This document shows positions 26,694 to 34,953 of a stretch of DNA of 64,000 bases, piece by piece; positions within the stretch are counted from its first letter, which is position 1, and each line of letters opens with the position of its first letter. A program made the position numbers and the translations under genes. Location of the stretch: assembly GCF_000616095.1 (NCBI RefSeq), contig NZ_BAMS01000001.1, positions 186,001-250,000 of the forward strand. Direction: 5' to 3'. A model generated the notes under the pieces. The model ran no database searches, had not been told where the DNA came from, and saw nothing but the letters and a program-made list of their open reading frames with translations. This DNA comes from Sneathiella glossodoripedis JCM 23214 (GTDB lineage Bacteria; Pseudomonadota; Alphaproteobacteria; Sneathiellales; Sneathiellaceae).

Positions 26694-27248
26694 TTATAAT
26701 CTCCAATGTTTTCGGTTTATGAGATAGAGCCATAAACAGAGCCCTCCCAGCCAAATTAAAACCAAGTTAGACAAAACAATAAAATCGCCTATATGCTCTT
26801 CTCTCGGCACGAAACCTCGCCTGCCCGGTCCTTCATGCTTTCTTAGGGAAGTCAAACCAACCAACAATAGTGATATACCAACGGCTGGCAATGCAATTCG
26901 GTAAAATCTAGAAGATTTTACAAAATAGTCTGCCCAAAAGGATTTCGACAAACTATCCTCCAACCGCAAAGCGCAGTAAGTTACAAATATTACAGAAAAG
27001 AGAAATATTGGAGGCAAGACCAATCGCTCTGAAATCTCATTTAAATTGCATTCAGTCGATCGAAAATCTTTACACCCCTCAAAATTCTCAATTATAATAA
27101 TTGAATAAAAAGCTTTAGCGATGTCTTGCAGATATGCAGCAATTTCAGGGTTCATATGCATGATCACACTCATTGCGATCAGCAGAAAACCACCGCCAAA
27201 AAAAATTGCAATTGTATAGACAACAAGTAAATTTCTCCTCAGATTCAC
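26694..27248 (-). CDS. Orphan membrane protein, unknown function
   Basis: GTG 27248 with GGAG seven bases upstream gives 184 residues; the open frame to 27326 is possible but has no ribosome-binding site. Four hydrophobic segments are visible: near the start (LLVVYTIAIFFGGGFLLIAM), the middle (LPPIFLFSVIFVTYCALRL), then IALPAVGISLLLVGL and a C-terminal one (LVLIWLGGLCLWLYLI). The loop after the first helix contains two Cys (GCKDFRSTEC) on what may be the periplasmic side. The gene is visibly richer in A+T than its neighbours and is bracketed by the 69-bp repeats. I recognise no family. Confidence 0.6.
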   Translation of the reverse strand: MNLRRNLLVVYTIAIFFGGGFLLIAMSVIMHMNPEIAAYLQDIAKAFYSIIIIENFEGCKDFRSTECNLNEISERLVLPPIFLFSVIFVTYCALRLEDSLSKSFWADYFVKSSRFYRIALPAVGISLLLVGLTSLRKHEGPGRRGFVPREEHIGDFIVLSNLVLIWLGGLCLWLYLINRKHWRL

Positions 27249-27599
27249 ATTACTACTCCACGGCTGCCAAAATCCAATCAGCAGATAATACCCACGGATG
27301 TATAGCCGTGGTGCCACCCCCCCCAAAAAAACTCAATTAACCGAGATGATTGTGCATCAAGGGAGTTTAATTTTGAATATAACCAGCTCCACCAATGGTA
27401 GCAAGATTACAAGCCGCCACCCTGCAATCGAATTATATCCTGTATGAAACAGTCCTTTGGTGCCCATAACTCATTATCGTCAAAGTCTTGTAAAAACGAT
27501 CTGGGTTAAATGGTCTGCAATCGGTATAACCAAGTCCGGCATTATTTGAACAATCGACACTCAGGCCGTATTACGATGGGGAATAATAGGGGAAGACAA
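27249..27599. other. Gap holding a hairpin, a C8-A7 run and repeat copy 2
   Basis: A 6-bp hairpin (CCACGG 27292-27297 with CCGTGG 27306-27311) is followed by a C8-A7 homopolymer tract near 27317-27331. The diverged repeat at 27474-27541 follows. GGGGAAG just before 27600 is the ribosome-binding site of the ureohydrolase gene. I see no convincing gene in the stretch. Confidence 0.5.
27474..27541 (-). repeat. Diverged direct repeat, copy 2
   Basis: Second copy of the 26542-26610 sequence, in the same orientation. On the minus strand it encodes IPIADHLTQIVFTRL and a stop, so the two copies keep a shared protein tail with conservative changes (V/I, F/L). A one-base gap just upstream breaks the longer frame. 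It lies in the leader of the ureohydrolase gene. Confidence 0.65.
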
Positions 27600-28559
27600 A
27601 TGACAGATAGCAGTATGTTTTCAAATCCGCAGACTTTCATGAATGTGCCCTACGATCCTCAGCCCGAAGGCGCCCACGCCGCCATTTTAGGGGTTCCCTT
27701 CGATGCCGGGACAAGCCCCGACCGCATTGGATCACGCGGCGGCCCCAACGCAATTCGCGCGCAATCTCGCCAACTGGATCAGTTTCAGCCTCCCTTCACC
27801 AAATTCAGTCCCGTCCAACGCTTAAATCTGGTTGATTGCGGTGATGTAAATGTGATCCCCAGCGTAATCGAACAGTCATTTGATCAGACAGAAAAGACGG
27901 CTCTTAGCCTTCACGAAGCTGGCGCGGCCCCTCTTGGCTTTGGGGGTGATGGCATGATTTCACTGCCTTTGCTCAGGGCCGCAAATGCCCATCACAAGGA
28001 TATGGTTGTCCTGCATATTGATGCCCATACGGATACCTATCGCAGCGTTGGACAACAGCTGCATGAAATCTATAACACTGCCACAACCTTTACTCGCGCC
28101 GCAGAAGAAAAATTGATCGATACGCAAAACTCCTGGCATGTAGGTATTCGTGGCACCGCATCGCAGGTGGATGTGTTCGAACATACCCAAAGTCACGGAT
28201 ACAATATCATCAGTGCCGAGACATTTTTTGAGCAGGGCTATCTAGCGATAGCGCAAGAACTGAAATCTCGGCTAAAAGGCAGGGCTGTCTATCTCTGCTT
28301 TGATATGGATTTTTTTGACCCCTCCACCGCACCGGGGGTTTGCAGCCCCACATGGGGTGGCGCCACAGCTCGTGAGGGGCTCGGGTTTCTTCGGGCATTG
28401 CAAGGCCTCGATATTATTGCAGCGGATATCAATACGGTTTCTCCTCCCCATGATGTTGGCGGAATGACTGCTTTGCTAGCGGCGAATGTAGCATTTGAAA
28501 TTCTGACACTTTTTTGCCATTCTCCCACTCTCAAAACCAAATTCGCCTCATCTTCATAA
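27600..28559 (+). CDS. Ureohydrolase-family protein (agmatinase/arginase-like) with an altered metal site
   Basis: From ATG 27600 the protein has 319 residues of the arginase/agmatinase fold. Metal motifs DAHTD (Asp141, His143, Asp145) and DMDFFDP (Asp235, Asp237) are intact. The first motif, normally GGDHS, reads GGDGM, so residue 118 is Gly where the family has a manganese-ligand His. Family members hydrolyse guanidino groups to urea and an amine; with one ligand missing the chemistry or metal content may differ. The start follows AGGGGAAG. It is 15 bp before the SDR gene. Family secure, activity uncertain. Confidence 0.85.
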   Translation: MTDSSMFSNPQTFMNVPYDPQPEGAHAAILGVPFDAGTSPDRIGSRGGPNAIRAQSRQLDQFQPPFTKFSPVQRLNLVDCGDVNVIPSVIEQSFDQTEKTALSLHEAGAAPLGFGGDGMISLPLLRAANAHHKDMVVLHIDAHTDTYRSVGQQLHEIYNTATTFTRAAEEKLIDTQNSWHVGIRGTASQVDVFEHTQSHGYNIISAETFFEQGYLAIAQELKSRLKGRAVYLCFDMDFFDPSTAPGVCSPTWGGATAREGLGFLRALQGLDIIAADINTVSPPHDVGGMTALLAANVAFEILTLFCHSPTLKTKFASSS

Positions 28560-28574
28560 TGTGAAAGCTGAAAA

Positions 28575-29273
28575 ATGTCTGAAACCAACCGCCTTGTTAT
28601 TGTTACTGGCGCAACCAGCGGGATCGGCCTCGCCACCACGGCGCTGCTCAAACAAAAAGGCTACCGTCCTATCCTGACAGGCCGAAATGAAAAGCGCGTT
28701 GAAGAGTTCGCTGCCTCGTTGGATGTACCCGGCTATGTCCTTGATGTTTCAAGCGAAACAGATTGCGTGAACACTGTCTCAAAAATCCGCGAGGAGCACG
28801 GAGATATCTGGGGCTTGGTCAATAATGCCGGGGTCTGGCTTGAAGGCGATTTTGACAAGCACTCCTTGGAAGATATTCGCTCTGTAATGGAAACCAACAC
28901 CCTTGGCACCATGTTTATGAGCCACGCCGTATTGCCCCATATGGTCAGAAGAAAATCCGGTGCAATTGTAAATGTTGTCTCGACTGCTGGACTGTACTGC
29001 CGCAAACAGATCAGTGTCTATAGCGGCAGTAAATGGGCAATCCGCGGATTTACTGGCTGTCTTGAAGCCGAATATGCCCCGCAAGGCATTCGCGTTATGG
29101 GCTATTTCCCGGGCAAGGTGGAAACCAACATGTATGACAGCGCCGGTATCGAACGAAATCTTGATATTGCCATGAAACCGGAACAATCCGCGCAGATGAT
29201 CCATCGCATGCTGGACGATGACACCATGGTTTGGGGGCTGGTGACAGGCCGCAGCATCAATGACTATGCTTAA
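28575..29273 (+). CDS. Short-chain dehydrogenase/reductase
   Basis: The 232 residues have the classical SDR layout: nucleotide motif VTGATSGIGLA, the NAG motif in LVNNAGVW, catalytic Ser in VVSTAG, the YxxxK motif in YSGSKWA, and PGKVET after it. It would oxidise or reduce a hydroxyl or carbonyl with NAD(P). It sits 15 bp behind the ureohydrolase gene and is probably co-transcribed. Confidence 0.92.
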   Translation: MSETNRLVIVTGATSGIGLATTALLKQKGYRPILTGRNEKRVEEFAASLDVPGYVLDVSSETDCVNTVSKIREEHGDIWGLVNNAGVWLEGDFDKHSLEDIRSVMETNTLGTMFMSHAVLPHMVRRKSGAIVNVVSTAGLYCRKQISVYSGSKWAIRGFTGCLEAEYAPQGIRVMGYFPGKVETNMYDSAGIERNLDIAMKPEQSAQMIHRMLDDDTMVWGLVTGRSINDYA

Positions 29274-29304
29274 GCTGGATATTTAACGGACCGAATAGCC
29301 CTCT

Positions 29305-29520
29305 TTAACAGGGCGTCCCGTTCAGACCGCGCTTCTGTCCGGACAATTTCATCCCGGACAGAAAACTCGTGGGAAATTTCCATCCGATCAGGTTCATGAA
29401 GGCAAGTGAACGCAGTTCATGCCCTTTGATAATTCCTTGCTGAACAAGAAGGGATAGATCCTGACTTGAACTACTCTGACTTTGTGCAGTGGCTGAAATG
29501 TTAAGATCATTTTGTGTCAT
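29305..29520 (-). CDS. Small hypothetical protein
   Basis: Seventy-one residues on the minus strand with a good ribosome-binding site (ACAGGAGTG, 5 bases before ATG 29520). The N-terminus is rich in Ser and Gln (QSQSSSSQ); the C-terminal half (HELRSLAFMNLIGWKFP) looks helical. I recognise no family. It is divergent from the LysR gene and converges on the SDR gene. Its status as a gene rests on the start signals and position. Confidence 0.5.
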   Translation of the reverse strand: MTQNDLNISATAQSQSSSSQDLSLLVQQGIIKGHELRSLAFMNLIGWKFPTSFLSGMKLSGQKRGLNGTPC

Positions 29521-29635
29521 GGTTCACTCCTGTATCAGTGAGGGGGTTGACCAACTGTGATGTCTTTAATGTAGCTATATTGAAATTAAAAATAATCTTC
29601 CTTGTTTGGTTTTCTTTATTTGGTAAAATCAAATA

Positions 29636-30544
29636 ATGAATCTGGATACCAGCACACTCGAATTATTCATTCGCATCGCCAGTATTGGCGCCATCGGCAA
29701 GGCTGGCCGGGAATTTGGCCTCTCCCCCACTGCTGCAACCCAACGGATCCAGACACTGGAAGACAGTTTGGGCGCAAAATTATTCAATCGCACAACCCGC
29801 TCGGTTGCACTGACGTCCGATGGGGAGGCATTCTTGCAGCATGCAAGACGCATCGTCCAGAATATCGATGATGCCCGAACAGACCTGTCCGGCGGTACAA
29901 AAGTAATCAAGGGTGAATTGCGGGTGGCCGCTCCCGCCTCTTTTGGCCGGCGCCATATCGCCCCTTATGTTACGGAATTCCTGCAAGCGCACCCGCAGGT
30001 GCATGTCCGTCTGGATTTTAGCGACACCGTGGTCGATATTGTCGAGCAGGGCTTTGATCTGGCACTGCGTATTGGGGAATTGGCACCCTCCAGCCTGATC
30101 GCGCGAAAACTGGCAGACATTCCTCGGGTTCTTGCTGCGTCACCCGACTATCTTAAAACGGCACCGCGACTTGAAACCCCTCAAGACCTGACACATCACC
30201 AATGCCTTGTCCTCACGGGGCAGCGGATCTGGCATATGCGTGATGCAGCCGGCGAAACACATGAAGTGAAGGTTGGCGGCAATTTATCCACCAACTTTGG
30301 CGACGTCATTACCGAGGTTGCACTGGCTGGCGGTGGGGTCTCCCTCCGATCCTTATGGGACGTCAGCCCTTTGATCAAGGAAGGAAAGCTCATAGCCCTA
30401 CTGGATGAGTATACGATCCTGCCTGAATGGAACCTTTGGGCTGTCCGCCCCCCCGGACAAATCGTCCCCGCTCGCGTTCGCGCCTTTATTGATTTTCTCG
30501 AACAAAAGTTCCGCCACCTGAAAGCTGAGCCGATCAAAACCTAG
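29636..30544 (+). CDS. LysR-family transcriptional regulator
   Basis: The 302 residues show the LysR winged helix-turn-helix (IASIGAIGKAGREFGLSPTAATQRIQTLE, read from GAIGKAGREFGLSPTAATQR) and KLFNRTTRSVALTSDGE, then the effector-binding domain. This resembles the CrgA/DhaR-like branch that often controls an adjacent oxidoreductase. The divergent 71-residue gene and the upstream SDR/ureohydrolase unit are the nearest candidate targets. No clear dyad operator was found in the 115-bp gap. Confidence 0.9.
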   Translation: MNLDTSTLELFIRIASIGAIGKAGREFGLSPTAATQRIQTLEDSLGAKLFNRTTRSVALTSDGEAFLQHARRIVQNIDDARTDLSGGTKVIKGELRVAAPASFGRRHIAPYVTEFLQAHPQVHVRLDFSDTVVDIVEQGFDLALRIGELAPSSLIARKLADIPRVLAASPDYLKTAPRLETPQDLTHHQCLVLTGQRIWHMRDAAGETHEVKVGGNLSTNFGDVITEVALAGGGVSLRSLWDVSPLIKEGKLIALLDEYTILPEWNLWAVRPPGQIVPARVRAFIDFLEQKFRHLKAEPIKT

Positions 30545-30706
30545 CCGACATTTCACTTTGTCTCTTGAGTTCAACGCCGGAAAAATGAGCAGGAATTAAT
30601 CGAACAAGAAGCTTTTTAGGCAGATGGGACCGCAGAAAAAAGGAATTGTAATTCTTAAGGGCGTCGCTACCTAACGTGCAGGAGGTCGCCAAACAATCCG
30701 GGATTG

Positions 30707-32017
30707 ATGATGCAAAAAAGTTTGTCAGAAAAAGCGTTTGAAATTCTAACGTCTGAAGATGACGGTCGAGCGTGCAGAGATATTGCTGATAGCGCCTGCC
30801 GCGACCAGCCGGGCAATTTTTTCAAGCATATCTTTTCTCTGTCCCTGACCAAGGCGGCCGATGGAATGATCGATCCCAAGCTGGTTCTGAGCTGGTTGCT
30901 GACAAATGCCGGTGCACCGGCCTATCTGGTCGGTCTGCTCGTCCCCATCCGTGAAGCAGGTGCCCTGCTGCCACAGTTATTTACCGCCAGCTATATTCGC
31001 ACCCTCCCCCTTCGTAAATATGCCTGGTCAGCGGGCAGTGCCGTTCAGGGCATCTGCGCACTTGCAATTGCGGGGAGCGCATTTGTTCTGCAAGGGGCGT
31101 CCCTTGGCATTGCCGTTCTTATACTCCTTGCAATTCTGGCTGTTGCACGCAGCATTTGTTCCGTGTCCTACAAGGATGTGCTTGGAAAAACCGTTGATAA
31201 ATCCCGGCGGGGAACCGCCACCGGCGCCGCCACCTCAATTGCCGCCGGATTTGTTGTCGTATTCGCCCTGCTACTCAGCTCAGGCATCTTCGACAAAGCA
31301 GAACTGGTCAGTTTTGGTTTACTCCTTGCCGGTGGGTTCTGGATCGGGGCCAGCCTGCTCTTTAGCAGCCTCTCCGAAGACAAGGGCGCCACTGAAGGCG
31401 GGCGCAACGCTTTTCATCTGGCGCGCGATAATTTCGATTACCTTAAATCGGATAAGCAGCTTCTTTTATTTATTGCCACGCGCGGACTTTTAATTGCAAC
31501 AGCACTGGCTCCGCCCTTCATGGTGTCTTTAAGTGCCAGTGAACAGGAAAGTGCCTTTGCTGAATTGGGCCTGCTTTTGCTGGCCTCGTCTCTAGCGGGG
31601 ATCAGCAGCAGTTTCATCTGGGGGCGGCTCGCGGATCGCTCCAGCCGCAAAGTACTCATGAGCGCAGGTCTTATCGGTGGACTTTCCCTATCGGCAACCG
31701 CTCTTACCTCGATCAGTGGGTTACTGGATGAGAGTTGGGTGCTTCCCCTCCTGCTCTTTGCCCTCATGATCGCCTATCAGGGAGTTCGCCTCGGCCGGAC
31801 TACCCATCTTGTTGACATGGCCGATGAGGACAGACGCGCCGCCTATACGGCCCTTTCAAACACGATTATTGGCGTTCTGCTACTGGCGGGTGGCTTGTTC
31901 AGCCTGATTGCAAGCCAGTTTGGTGAAGCAGCCGTGCTGGGCCTTTTTGCCGCCATGTGTTTCGCGGCGATAGCCTGCGCTGCTGCACTCAACGATGTTC
32001 AGCAGCGTACCCACTGA
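30707..32017 (+). CDS. Major facilitator superfamily (MFS) transporter
   Basis: About 436 residues with 10-12 transmembrane segments. An unusual soluble N-terminal stretch of about 45 residues precedes the first helix. The loop WGRLADRSSRKVLMSAGLIGG, read as GRLADRSSRKVL, is the MFS 2/3-type GxLaDrxgrk motif. ATG 30707 or 30710 could be the start; the AGGAGG at 30680-30685 is over 20 bp away, so initiation is weakly supported. Substrate unknown. It converges on the CitE-like gene. Confidence 0.85.
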   Translation: MMQKSLSEKAFEILTSEDDGRACRDIADSACRDQPGNFFKHIFSLSLTKAADGMIDPKLVLSWLLTNAGAPAYLVGLLVPIREAGALLPQLFTASYIRTLPLRKYAWSAGSAVQGICALAIAGSAFVLQGASLGIAVLILLAILAVARSICSVSYKDVLGKTVDKSRRGTATGAATSIAAGFVVVFALLLSSGIFDKAELVSFGLLLAGGFWIGASLLFSSLSEDKGATEGGRNAFHLARDNFDYLKSDKQLLLFIATRGLLIATALAPPFMVSLSASEQESAFAELGLLLLASSLAGISSSFIWGRLADRSSRKVLMSAGLIGGLSLSATALTSISGLLDESWVLPLLLFALMIAYQGVRLGRTTHLVDMADEDRRAAYTALSNTIIGVLLLAGGLFSLIASQFGEAAVLGLFAAMCFAAIACAAALNDVQQRTH

Positions 32018-32020
32018 TCC

Positions 32021-32935
32021 TCAATCACCATTGTCATCTGCCCTGTCTTTTTCCTCAATAATTTGGGCGAGCTGCAACAGATTTTGGGCTTGTTTCAAAT
32101 GCGGCATATCCAGCATTTGCCCATCAAGACCAATCGTTCCCTTTCCCGGATTATCTGCAAAAAGCTTCACGACTTTACGCGCGTGGCTGATTTCCGCCTC
32201 ACTGGGAGAAAAAGCCCGGTTAATAACCTCACATTGATCAGGGTGAATGGCCGCCTTGCCAACAAAACCGGTCCGCCGATCATGCAAACATTCCGCCTCC
32301 AGCCCGGCAAGATCCCTATAATTCACATACACCACCCCAACCGGCTGAGCGTCAATGGCGCGGGCAGTCGCCAGACACATGGATCTGGCGTAAATAAACA
32401 CGTCATCATACCCGCCCGTTTGTGGATTTTTATTGTCACTGGCCCCCAAAGCCGCAGCCAGATCTTCGCCGCCCCATGTCAAGGCGACAAGCCGTTTGCT
32501 CACCGATTCAAGGTAGCTGTGAAAGGTAAGAAGCGATTGCGCCGTCTCGGTTGCGACGGACAGAATTTTAGTCGATCCCGCTGGAAGCCCCTCTCTCACC
32601 TCAAGAATGTCCAGATAATCGGACAGTTTATTGATATCATCGGCTGATTTGACTTTCGGCAGAACAATCCCATCAGGTGCGCCGGGCATAACAGCTGCCA
32701 AATCCGCCAGCGATAACGCGTGATCCAGAGGATTGATCCGCACCCAAAGCTGTTGGCGAGAGCGATCTGTATTACGAATTAAAAAGTCCCGCGTCAGTAA
32801 TCTTGCTTCTTCCTGATGATCATCAGAAACAGAATCCTCCAGATCCAGAATAAGCGCATCCGCCGGATTTCCACGCCCCTTCTGCATCTTCTTATCGCTG
32901 TCACCGGGTACAAATAGCCATGAGCGGATCATCAC
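32021..32935 (-). CDS. HpcH/HpaI aldolase-family CoA ester lyase (CitE-like)
   Basis: The 304 residues have the CitE/malyl-CoA lyase pattern: RSWLFVPGDSDKKMQKG, DALILDLEDSVSDD, the substrate Arg in WVRINPLDH, VLPKVKSADDI, LTWGGEDLAAALGA for the metal-binding Glu and Asp, and GKAAIHPDQCEVINRAFSPS. The enzyme cleaves a (methyl)malyl- or citramalyl-CoA-type ester to acetyl-CoA or propionyl-CoA and an oxo acid, or hydrolyses it. It overlaps the MaoC gene by 4 bp. Confidence 0.9.
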   Translation of the reverse strand: MMIRSWLFVPGDSDKKMQKGRGNPADALILDLEDSVSDDHQEEARLLTRDFLIRNTDRSRQQLWVRINPLDHALSLADLAAVMPGAPDGIVLPKVKSADDINKLSDYLDILEVREGLPAGSTKILSVATETAQSLLTFHSYLESVSKRLVALTWGGEDLAAALGASDNKNPQTGGYDDVFIYARSMCLATARAIDAQPVGVVYVNYRDLAGLEAECLHDRRTGFVGKAAIHPDQCEVINRAFSPSEAEISHARKVVKLFADNPGKGTIGLDGQMLDMPHLKQAQNLLQLAQIIEEKDRADDNGD

Positions 32936-33384
32936 GCGGTCCTCTTTTTCATCAGGCCGGTGCGCACAACGTAACAGACCTCTTCATCGCGTTGATTATA
33001 GCCTATATGTTCGAACGTAACGATCCCTGTATCGGGCCGTGATTTACTTTCGCGCTTGTCTTTGATCCGGGTGACGACCCTCAAAGTATCGCCATGAAAG
33101 ACGGGGTTTTTAAAACGGATATCGGTCATTCCCAGATTGCCAAGTGTCGTCCCAAGGGTTGTCTCTGCGACCGTAACACCGATGACAAGCCCCAATGTGA
33201 ACAGGCTGTTGACTATTCGCTGGCCATACAATGTTCCTTTGGAAAATTCCTCATCCAGATGCAGCGGCTGTGGATTATGGGTCATGGCACTGAACATGAT
33301 ATTGTCCATTTCTGTCACAGTACGTGTCAACGCATGTTTGAACTCCATCCCGATTTCGAATTCTTCGTAATATAAGCCTGACAT
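32932..33384 (-). CDS. MaoC-family (R)-enoyl-CoA hydratase
   Basis: From ATG 33384, preceded by GAGGATAG, the protein has 150 residues. The hot-dog fold and catalytic Asp/His segment are visible (MTHNPQPLHLDEEFSKGTLYG, read as NPQPLHLDEEF). In this operon the enzyme would hydrate an unsaturated CoA ester made by the acyl-CoA dehydrogenase, giving the hydroxyacyl-CoA cleaved by the CitE-like enzyme, like mesaconyl-CoA hydratases. Confidence 0.9.
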   Translation of the reverse strand: MSGLYYEEFEIGMEFKHALTRTVTEMDNIMFSAMTHNPQPLHLDEEFSKGTLYGQRIVNSLFTLGLVIGVTVAETTLGTTLGNLGMTDIRFKNPVFHGDTLRVVTRIKDKRESKSRPDTGIVTFEHIGYNQRDEEVCYVVRTGLMKKRTA

Positions 33385-33439
33385 TCTATCCTCGTTTTTC
33401 TTGTTGTTATTGTGGGCAGGAAGCCTAATTTTGCACAGC

Positions 33440-34606
33440 CTAATAGGATTTGGGAAGCCCCAGCGCATTTTCCGCCAGATAGCTCAAAATAAGCTGCGGG
33501 CTGATCGGAGCCAAGCGATGGATCAGGCACTCGCGCAAATACCGCTCTACATGAAACTCTTTTGCATATCCCATACCCCCGTGGGTCATAACCGCATTGG
33601 TGCAGGCCTTGAACGCAGCCTCCGCCGCGAGATATTTTGCGGCATTAGCCTGAAGGCCGCATTCCTCACCGCTGTCATAAAGACGCGCAGCGGTGAACGC
33701 CATCAGATTTGCTGCCTCCAACTCCGCCCAGGATTCCGCCAGTGGGTGCTGAATGGACTGGTTCATACCGATAGGGCGACCAAAAACCACTCTGTCACGC
33801 GCATATTTTCGGGCCTTCTCCAGCGCCGCCCGGCCAAGGCCGACCATTGAGGCTGAAATCAAAATCCGCTCCGCGTTCAACCCATGCAGCAGGTAACGAA
33901 ACCCCTTTCCTTCCTCCCCGATCAAATGCTCTTTGGGTACAGGCAATTCATCAATATAGAGCTGGTTTGAATCCACACATTTACGGCCCATTTTGTCGAT
34001 GGGCCTGATCTGAATATAATCGTGATCAAGGTCTGTATAGAAAAGGGACAGTCCATCTATGGGACGCGCTGTTTCTTCTTCCGGTCGGGTTCGCGCGATC
34101 AGGAGCATTTTATTTGCCTGTTGCGCAGTAGATGTCCAGACCTTCTCGCCCGTGACGATATAGACATCACCCTGTCGGCGGGCCTTTGTCTTGAGCCGTG
34201 TGGTATCCAGCCCCGTATTGGGCTCTGTCACCGCAAAACAGGCTACATCCTCACGCCTGATAATCGGGGGCAACCATTTGCGTTTTTGTTCTTCGGTGCC
34301 AAACACAACAACCGGGTTCAAGCCGAAAATACCAATAATCAGTGCGGCAAAACCGGCATTGGCCGCGCCAGATTCCGTAATGGCCTGCGCCAATACGGCA
34401 GCTTCGGTGATGCCAAGGCCGCTTCCGCCATAGTCTTCGGGCATTGCAATTCCCATATATCCCTGATCCACTATGGCCTGGCAGAAATCCTCTGGAAATT
34501 TCCCATCCGTATCGCGAGCCAGCCAGTAATCATCATCAAAATTCTGGCACAGGCGCAGGACATTGTCCCTGATCTGTTGCTGCTCTGCTGTCAATACTAC
34601 GCTCAT
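33440..34606 (-). CDS. Acyl-CoA dehydrogenase
   Basis: The 388 residues show the three-part acyl-CoA dehydrogenase fold: GYMGIAMPEDYGGSGLGITE, CFAVTEPNTGLDTTRLKTKA for the flavin and substrate loop, VTGEKVWTSTAQQA, and the C-terminal ALEKARKYARDRVVFGRPIG and MTHGGMGYAKEFHVERYLRE with a Gly-Gly-x-Gly motif. It is an FAD enzyme oxidising an acyl-CoA to the enoyl-CoA. It is the first gene of a three-gene unit with the MaoC and CitE-like enzymes. Confidence 0.93.
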   Translation of the reverse strand: MSVVLTAEQQQIRDNVLRLCQNFDDDYWLARDTDGKFPEDFCQAIVDQGYMGIAMPEDYGGSGLGITEAAVLAQAITESGAANAGFAALIIGIFGLNPVVVFGTEEQKRKWLPPIIRREDVACFAVTEPNTGLDTTRLKTKARRQGDVYIVTGEKVWTSTAQQANKMLLIARTRPEEETARPIDGLSLFYTDLDHDYIQIRPIDKMGRKCVDSNQLYIDELPVPKEHLIGEEGKGFRYLLHGLNAERILISASMVGLGRAALEKARKYARDRVVFGRPIGMNQSIQHPLAESWAELEAANLMAFTAARLYDSGEECGLQANAAKYLAAEAAFKACTNAVMTHGGMGYAKEFHVERYLRECLIHRLAPISPQLILSYLAENALGLPKSY

Positions 34607-34953
34607 TCATCCCTCCCTTTTCTGGCGGCTGGGTGTCCATGAAAGCGGGTCGATCGACATTAAGATCGTTTGCATCGCCCATATCCGTTCAAAACTGGAT
34701 GATAAGTCGGCCCATATGCTGTACCTGTTTGTTACTTCTTGATTTGCACAGCTTCACTTTACCGGCCCCAAATTCGCCCGCTCGATACCCTTCACGCACC
34801 ACCGACGATATCGGCAGCCACAAAGCACTGTCAACTTATTTTATGAATAAGTGAATTTTGTTCTATTATTCGAACAAATAAATTGAATGTATCGACGGCT
34901 CTGTCAAATTAGCAATACCCGAAATAACGTACTCCGCTGGATGATCAATCCCG
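34607..34953. other. Gene-free gap upstream of the acyl-CoA dehydrogenase operon
   Basis: The 347-bp stretch should hold the promoter of the acyl-CoA dehydrogenase operon, read leftward. Apart from the TTGTTC/GAACAA dyad at 34858-34877, I see nothing convincing; a 73-codon frame inside it (34633-34854) has no ribosome-binding site or recognisable protein. Confidence 0.5.
34858..34877. promoter_or_regulatory. Dyad TTGTTC-N8-GAACAA
   Basis: Perfect 6-bp arms with an 8-bp spacer, in an A+T-rich stretch 250 bp upstream of the acyl-CoA dehydrogenase start and just past the orphan gene end. It may be an operator; no regulator gene is adjacent. Confidence 0.35.

Noticed and set aside
27292-27331. 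Hairpin with C8-A7 tract as an IS200/IS605-type end
   Set aside because: No TnpA/TnpB gene or matching second end is visible; the hairpin is short.
26542-27541. Transposon interpretation of the repeat-flanked orphan gene
   Set aside because: The repeats are diverged and encode a protein tail, there is no transposase, and no terminal inverted repeat or short target duplication was found.
34633-34854. A 73-codon open frame in the gap upstream of the acyl-CoA dehydrogenase
   Set aside because: No ribosome-binding site, no recognisable domain, and composition unlike the neighbouring genes; probably chance.
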